From Obelidium mucronatum (lineage: Eukaryota; Chytridiomycota; Chytridiomycetes; Chytridiales; Chytriomycetaceae), in NCBI GenBank assembly GCA_025765595.1, contig JAIVFH010000401.1:1-22140 (forward strand): 22,140 nt of DNA. Direction: 5' to 3'. Made by a program: the position numbers and the translations under genes. Below the pieces are notes generated by a model. The model was not told the DNA's origin. It made no database searches and saw only the letters and a list, made by a program, of their open reading frames with translations. Positions 18,057-22,140 of the stretch are shown in pieces. Numbering within the stretch: position 1 is the stretch's first letter; each line of letters begins with the position of its first letter.

Positions 18057-21000
18057 ATGCTCAAGTGGCTGGGACTCAACGCCACCGTGAGTGCATTCGA
18101 AGTCGGAGAACAGATTGGGTCAGGCGGCGCAGGTCCGATTGCTTTTGGTTGTTTAGCTCCAATCTAAACTAACGCTACAACTTTTTGGGTCCCAAAGGTC
18201 TCCACTGGAAAGTATACTCAGCAACAAAGAAAAGCTCGCAAAAGACCTCTTCTCTTTTTGTCTACGAAAAAAAGGACAAGGAAACCTGCGATTTGCTCAA
18301 GAGAGACGTTGCAACTCTGTCCCGCTTGAGACATCCGTCGCTGCTTGAAGTCTCAGAGCCAGCGGATGACTCCAAAAGTGTTCTCTCGTTTGCTTCAGAG
18401 CCGCTGATTGGTTGCTTGGCGAATGTGCTTGGGAACTGGTCAAACGTCGATAAAAGGCAGAAACAAACTCTGGAACTAGATGAAATTGAGATCCAAAAGG
18501 GTCTTTTGCAGGTCATTAAAGGACTCGAATTCTTGCATCAGAACAATTGGATCCACGCTTGTCTGTCGCCGGAATCAATCTTTATTAATGCAAAGGGGGA
18601 CTGGAAGATTGCTGCCTTCACATTTGCACAGTCGTGTTCAAACTCGGCTGACGGCTATTCCACCTTCTATTTATCCAATTATCCTCCGTTTTGTTCTCCG
18701 TCATTGGACTTTCTGGCGCCAGAAGCAGTGTTGGACTCTCGCGTTGATTCTCGTTCGGATATTTGGTTGTTGGGCTGTCTGATTTATGCAATCTTTAATC
18801 AGGGTGTTTCGCCGCTTTACACGAATGATAATCTGCAAAGTTATCGATCGAAAGTTGGGGCGGTTCATTTACATGTTGATGTTGCAAAGAACGTTCCATC
18901 TTCTCTTGTCGGTGTGTTGTTTTTTGTTGCGTGAATACTCCGTGTCAAACTTTTATTCAAACAAAGATACTGCCGAAGGCGGTGATAAATTGCTTGAAGA
19001 CCTAATCCATCTCTGTCACGAATCCCACTCTCAGTCACGAACCCCACACACGTGTACCATTTCAACATACTGAGAAAAAAAAAACCATTATTTGTAGAAC
19101 CGCTACAAAGAATGATTCAAAAAGACCCTGCATCTCGATTATCCCTTGCCGAATTCCAAACGTCAGCATTCTTTGATAATATCCTCGTTTCCACAATCAG
19201 TTTTTTGGAAGCGTTTGTGGAAAAGAATCAAATCAGTAAAGCGCAGTTCTTGAAGGGGCTTGTTAAGATGTTGCCACAGGTACGTATTTGGGCCGTACTA
19301 TCGCCGATAAGTCGGTGGATTACTTCTTTTCTCAATTTCCATTCTTGAATCGTCGAAGTGCTGAGAAAGACTTATCAATATTACTTTTTTGATGCCCATC
19401 ATTCACCGAAATTTCCATAAACAGTTCTCAATGAAACTGGTGAACCGCAAAATTCTACCGGCTCTATTGAACGAAATAAAGGATCCACTCATGGTGAGGG
19501 ATAAAAATTCCAAGCTTGCAACTTCACCGAATTAAAAAAAATCCAGACGCCATTTGTCCTACCTAATATTTTCTGGATCAGCGAACACAGCACGAATGAA
19601 GAATTCAATTCAAGGATACTACCTGCACTGAAATCTGTATTTAAAATCACAGGTTTGCCTAAATTTCGTTTGTTTTTTTTGATGATTAGACTTTTAATAA
19701 CAATTTCACTAAAAAAAAAACCAGACCCCCCGCAAGCCATTTTACTGCTCCTTTCGCGTAATGGATATATTCTTGAAGAAGGTCCCATCGGCTGAAGTTT
19801 TCAAACAAGGTTTTGGTTCTTTAGTTGACCGACGTTTCATATTAGACTGATTAAACAAAAAAACAAAAAACTTGTGCTGCTATAGACGTAATGCCCCTCG
19901 TCTATAGCGCCCTCGATATCCCCGTCCCACAAGTCCAAGAACAAGCCATCAAAATGATCCCCTCTCTCCTCTCCAAACTAGATTTCACATCAACAAAATC
20001 CATCCTCTTCCCAAAAATCCAAGCAATCTATCCTAAGCACAACCAGCCTAAGCATTCGAATCGCATGCTTGATTACAATCCACGGGATGCTCAAAACCTT
20101 GGATAAATTCACGATTGTGGAGAAACTCATTCCCGTGTTGAAACCAAAACAAGGTCAGGGAGGCGGGGCTTTTGCTTGCGATTTTGGCAGTGTATGATGA
20201 GGTTTCGCGGCATGTGGATAGAGAGGTTGTTGCGGGGGAAGTGTTGCCGGAGGTTTGGAAAATGTCTGTGGATCAAGTTTTGAATGTGAAGCAGGTTTTT
20301 TTTTTGTTTCTTTTTTTTCTTCTTCTTTCTGTTGGTCTTCTTTTTTTTCGGACCTGAGTGTTTTTTTAACATTTTTTGTGTTTTTTGGATAGTTCAAGAA
20401 GTTTATGAAAGTGATTCGCGAGTTGACGGATCGCATTGAGGAGCAACACACAAAGTTTTTGGAGGAAGTCAAGAGCATGGACATCCTTCTCAATCGACGG
20501 CCGCGGAAGGTGGAACTACTAATACCACAGATGTGTCTCCGAAACCGGATGACTTTGCTAGGTAAGGGTTTCTGATCTCTTTAAAATTCACTCGGAAAGC
20601 TGATATTTCCCATTTGAAGTCGTCAGGGGATCCTCTTCAACGAATACAGCTCCGTGAAATCATCTTCTCAAATTTATCAGCTACTAGCAATATGGCCAAA
20701 TCGAATGGCTTCACGGATGATTGGGTTGAATTCGACCACCAACCCGCGACTTCCAATGCAATACAAACAACAAGACATCTCAATCAAACACATCAAATAA
20801 TTTGCAAACTGGGGCGCGGCGACATCGTCGGTATCAGCTGTATCTGCCGTGAAACCGTCAACCACTGTGAATATGGGAATGCAGGAATCTCTGATTCCAA
20901 CTCTGGTGGGACCGCCTGCCCCACAACATCAAATACATAAACCGTCCCTACAGCACTTTGGAAACATGTCGTCACTCCCGCCTCAGCATTCTTCAATATC

Positions 21001-21247
21001 TGTAATGAGTGGCGGAACAACGGCGTTCCCGAATGCAGGAGTTGGTGGCACTCCTGATCTTTTTACAAATGGAAGCGGGTGGAACGCAGCAAACTCAATG
21101 GTTCAGCAACACACGCAAGCTGCTGTTCAACAACCGACAATGGTACCCCTTGGTGTAAATGCAGCGCAATTCCATGGCAGCAACGCAGTGAATGGCAGTG
21201 AGGGGGGGCAGCAGCACGACGCAAAAGCGAAATCAAAGGCTGAATGA
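18057..21247 (+). CDS. SCYL2: SCYL2-like pseudokinase, with several frameshifts
   Basis: Exons: 18057-18132, 18198-18911, 19098-19279, 19425-19493, 19547-19652, 19725-19809, 19886-20294, 20393-20561, 20620-21247. The N-terminal kinase-like domain has a degenerate glycine loop (GSGGAGLHWKVYSATKK). HACLSPESIFIN replaces the HRD loop and IAAFTF replaces DFG, so it should be catalytically dead, as in the SCY1 family. SDIWLLGCLIYAIFN marks the C-lobe. HEAT-like helices follow (LPALLNEIKDPLM, TPFVLPNIFW, DIFLKKVPSAEVFKQ), then a helix VIRELTDRIEEQHTKFLEEV and a Ser/Thr/Gln/Gly-rich tail. The animal protein acts with clathrin in TGN-endosome traffic. Frameshifts: +1 near 19760, 20023 and 20166; -1 near 20479; and a compensating pair between about 20690 and 20800 around an in-frame TAA (20798-20800). 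Intron 2 is 185 bp, the longest here. Confidence 0.88.
18969..18984 (+). repeat. 16-bp sequence shared with another intron
   Basis: ACTGCCGAAGGCGGTG occurs here, in SCYL2 intron 2, and at 788-803, in the last intron of the first complete gene, in the same orientation. Its core GCCGAAGGC is an inverted repeat around GAA. The flanks are unrelated. Confidence 0.7.
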
Positions 21248-21302
21248 GTTTGACCCCTTTGGCTGACCGAAGAAATAAAAGAATAAAATTTTAGCCAAAT
21301 CA

Positions 21303-22140
21303 ATGGCCAACCACGCCCTCTTTGTGCGCTACTTGGCGCACCCGCCAATCAAGATCCAGACGCACTTTGACGACCGCGGCGAGCCCAGAAAGAGTCCGCT
21401 TACTAGTGTGGATGATGTGCTTGCGGCCGCCGCCGCCGACGCCGCGCGCCGCCGGCTTGGCGTGCCGCCCGACGTCGGCGCCTCAGCCTCTGCGGCCCGA
21501 CTCGCCCGTGGCGGGCTTGGCGGCCACCAGCAAGAATCCGCTGGCCATCACGTGCGGCATCCGTCCCGATGTCAAAACCCGCATCTGGAAATCTGTCGTT
21601 CACATCTCCTGCGACAAATTCAGCGGAACGGGAATCATCATCGACAAAGCAGACGGCGACCTGTACATCCTCACAAATTTGCATCTGCTGGGAACTGATA
21701 AACGCTGTCTTGAGTCATGTCAAACAAGAAGTTGCTCGGTACAAGAAAATTCATCATGGCACTGCGCATTTGGACAAGGTCCAAAGTCGACCGCGAATCT
21801 CAAGCGATTCCATTAAAATTACAATCCAACAATATACTGGAAGCTCTGTCTTGGAGTTTGTCTTGGAATTTGTCCTTGACGACTCAACCTGCTGGGCAGC
21901 TAGTGGTTCATTTGACTTTATGATATTTCGAGTACCGCGTCGGCCGATTGCACACTAGAAGAGTGTATTGAGTGTTGCTGATTATCGCCCTAATTTGCCA
22001 GCCATATATTCGGATTTCCTGGAATTTGGGTGTAGACAAGAGTTTGAGCACAATTACTGTGCCATCACAGCAGCAATGGGAAAAGGAACAGGACATGGAG
22101 TAATTCTCTCGGCTCTATCAACCTGGTCTTTCTGGCAGTG
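21303..22140 (+). CDS. Trypsin-like serine peptidase, partial, with frameshifts
   Basis: It starts at ATG 21303 (MANHALFVRYLAHPP), 55 bp after the SCYL2 stop, and runs off the window. After an Ala/Arg/Pro-rich leader with high GC content, the frame moves +1 near 21470-21490. It then reads KTRIWKSVVHISC, FSGTGIIIDK and LYILTNLHLL, the typical strand, oxyanion and catalytic-His region of chymotrypsin-fold peptidases. A second +1 near 21690 leads into a segment ending SFDFMIFR, where the catalytic Asp is expected. Positions 21932-21958 are 27 nt bounded by GT and AG and end in an in-frame TAG. Beyond them the same frame continues KSVLSVADYRPN to ATAAMGKGTGHGVILSALS-like sequence up to the edge. 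The Ser is not yet reached or not identifiable. Confidence 0.6.

Noticed and set aside
21403..21684. Minus-strand Arg-rich open frame opposite the peptidase leader
   Set aside because: GC-rich sequence opens several frames at once. The plus strand carries recognisable peptidase motifs immediately downstream.

Overview
The window is eukaryotic nuclear DNA. Its genes are cut by many short GT-AG introns (about 50-75 bp), several with CTAAC/TTAAC/CTGAC-like branch points. Intergenic gaps are small, and the protein set is eukaryotic: YIP1, a GRAM-TBC-EF-hand RabGAP, exocyst Sec3, SCYL2, and a PIF/Harbinger element with a DUF6818 partner. Small introns, tight packing and this gene set fit a fungus, probably an early-diverging (chytrid-like) one. 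The phylum is inference; only a database search could fix it.

Layout. 1-219: open frame running in from the edge, unassigned. 216-1035 (+): four-exon gene of unknown function with a 42-T tract in its second intron. 1094-1612 (+): coiled-coil protein, unknown. 1707-2657 (-): YIP1-family Golgi/ER membrane protein, three exons, fully resolved. 2711-3058: a 348-bp MITE-like element with 11-bp terminal inverted repeats and a 6-bp target duplication. It sits on the stop codon of the next gene. 3059-3580 (-): Cys-containing, Asn-repeat protein with unresolved 5' end. 3828-6739: a 2,912-bp PIF/Harbinger transposon with TSD AAT, TIRs identical for 57 bp, a DDE nuclease (+) and a DUF6818/Myb-SANT-like protein (-), both apparently intact. 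6712-8040 (-): P-loop NTPase gene whose last exon is interrupted by the transposon. Its original last codons and stop lie on the far side, at 3803-3827. 8137-12471 (+): GRAM-GRAM-TBC-EF-hand RabGAP in 15 exons. 12564-13123 (-): possible antisense gene. 13059-16950 (+): exocyst SEC3 in 14 exons. 17015-17985 (-): seven-transmembrane protein. 18057-21247 (+): SCYL2-like pseudokinase. 21303 to the end (+): trypsin-like peptidase, cut by the window edge.

Function. Four host genes belong to membrane traffic: YIP1 (ER-Golgi), TBC RabGAP, SEC3 (exocytosis) and SCYL2 (clathrin/endosome-TGN). This is thematic; no physical or regulatory link is claimed.

Two points matter for a reader. First, the Harbinger element appears to start both of its genes at the same ATG inside its two identical TIRs. 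Second, several conserved genes (TBC, SEC3, 7TM, SCYL2, peptidase) carry single-base frameshifts, mostly +1, six of them within about 460 bp of the TBC gene. YIP1, the transposon and the P-loop gene show none. Uncorrected long-read assembly error is the leading explanation, so coordinates for those genes describe exon spans rather than a clean reading frame.
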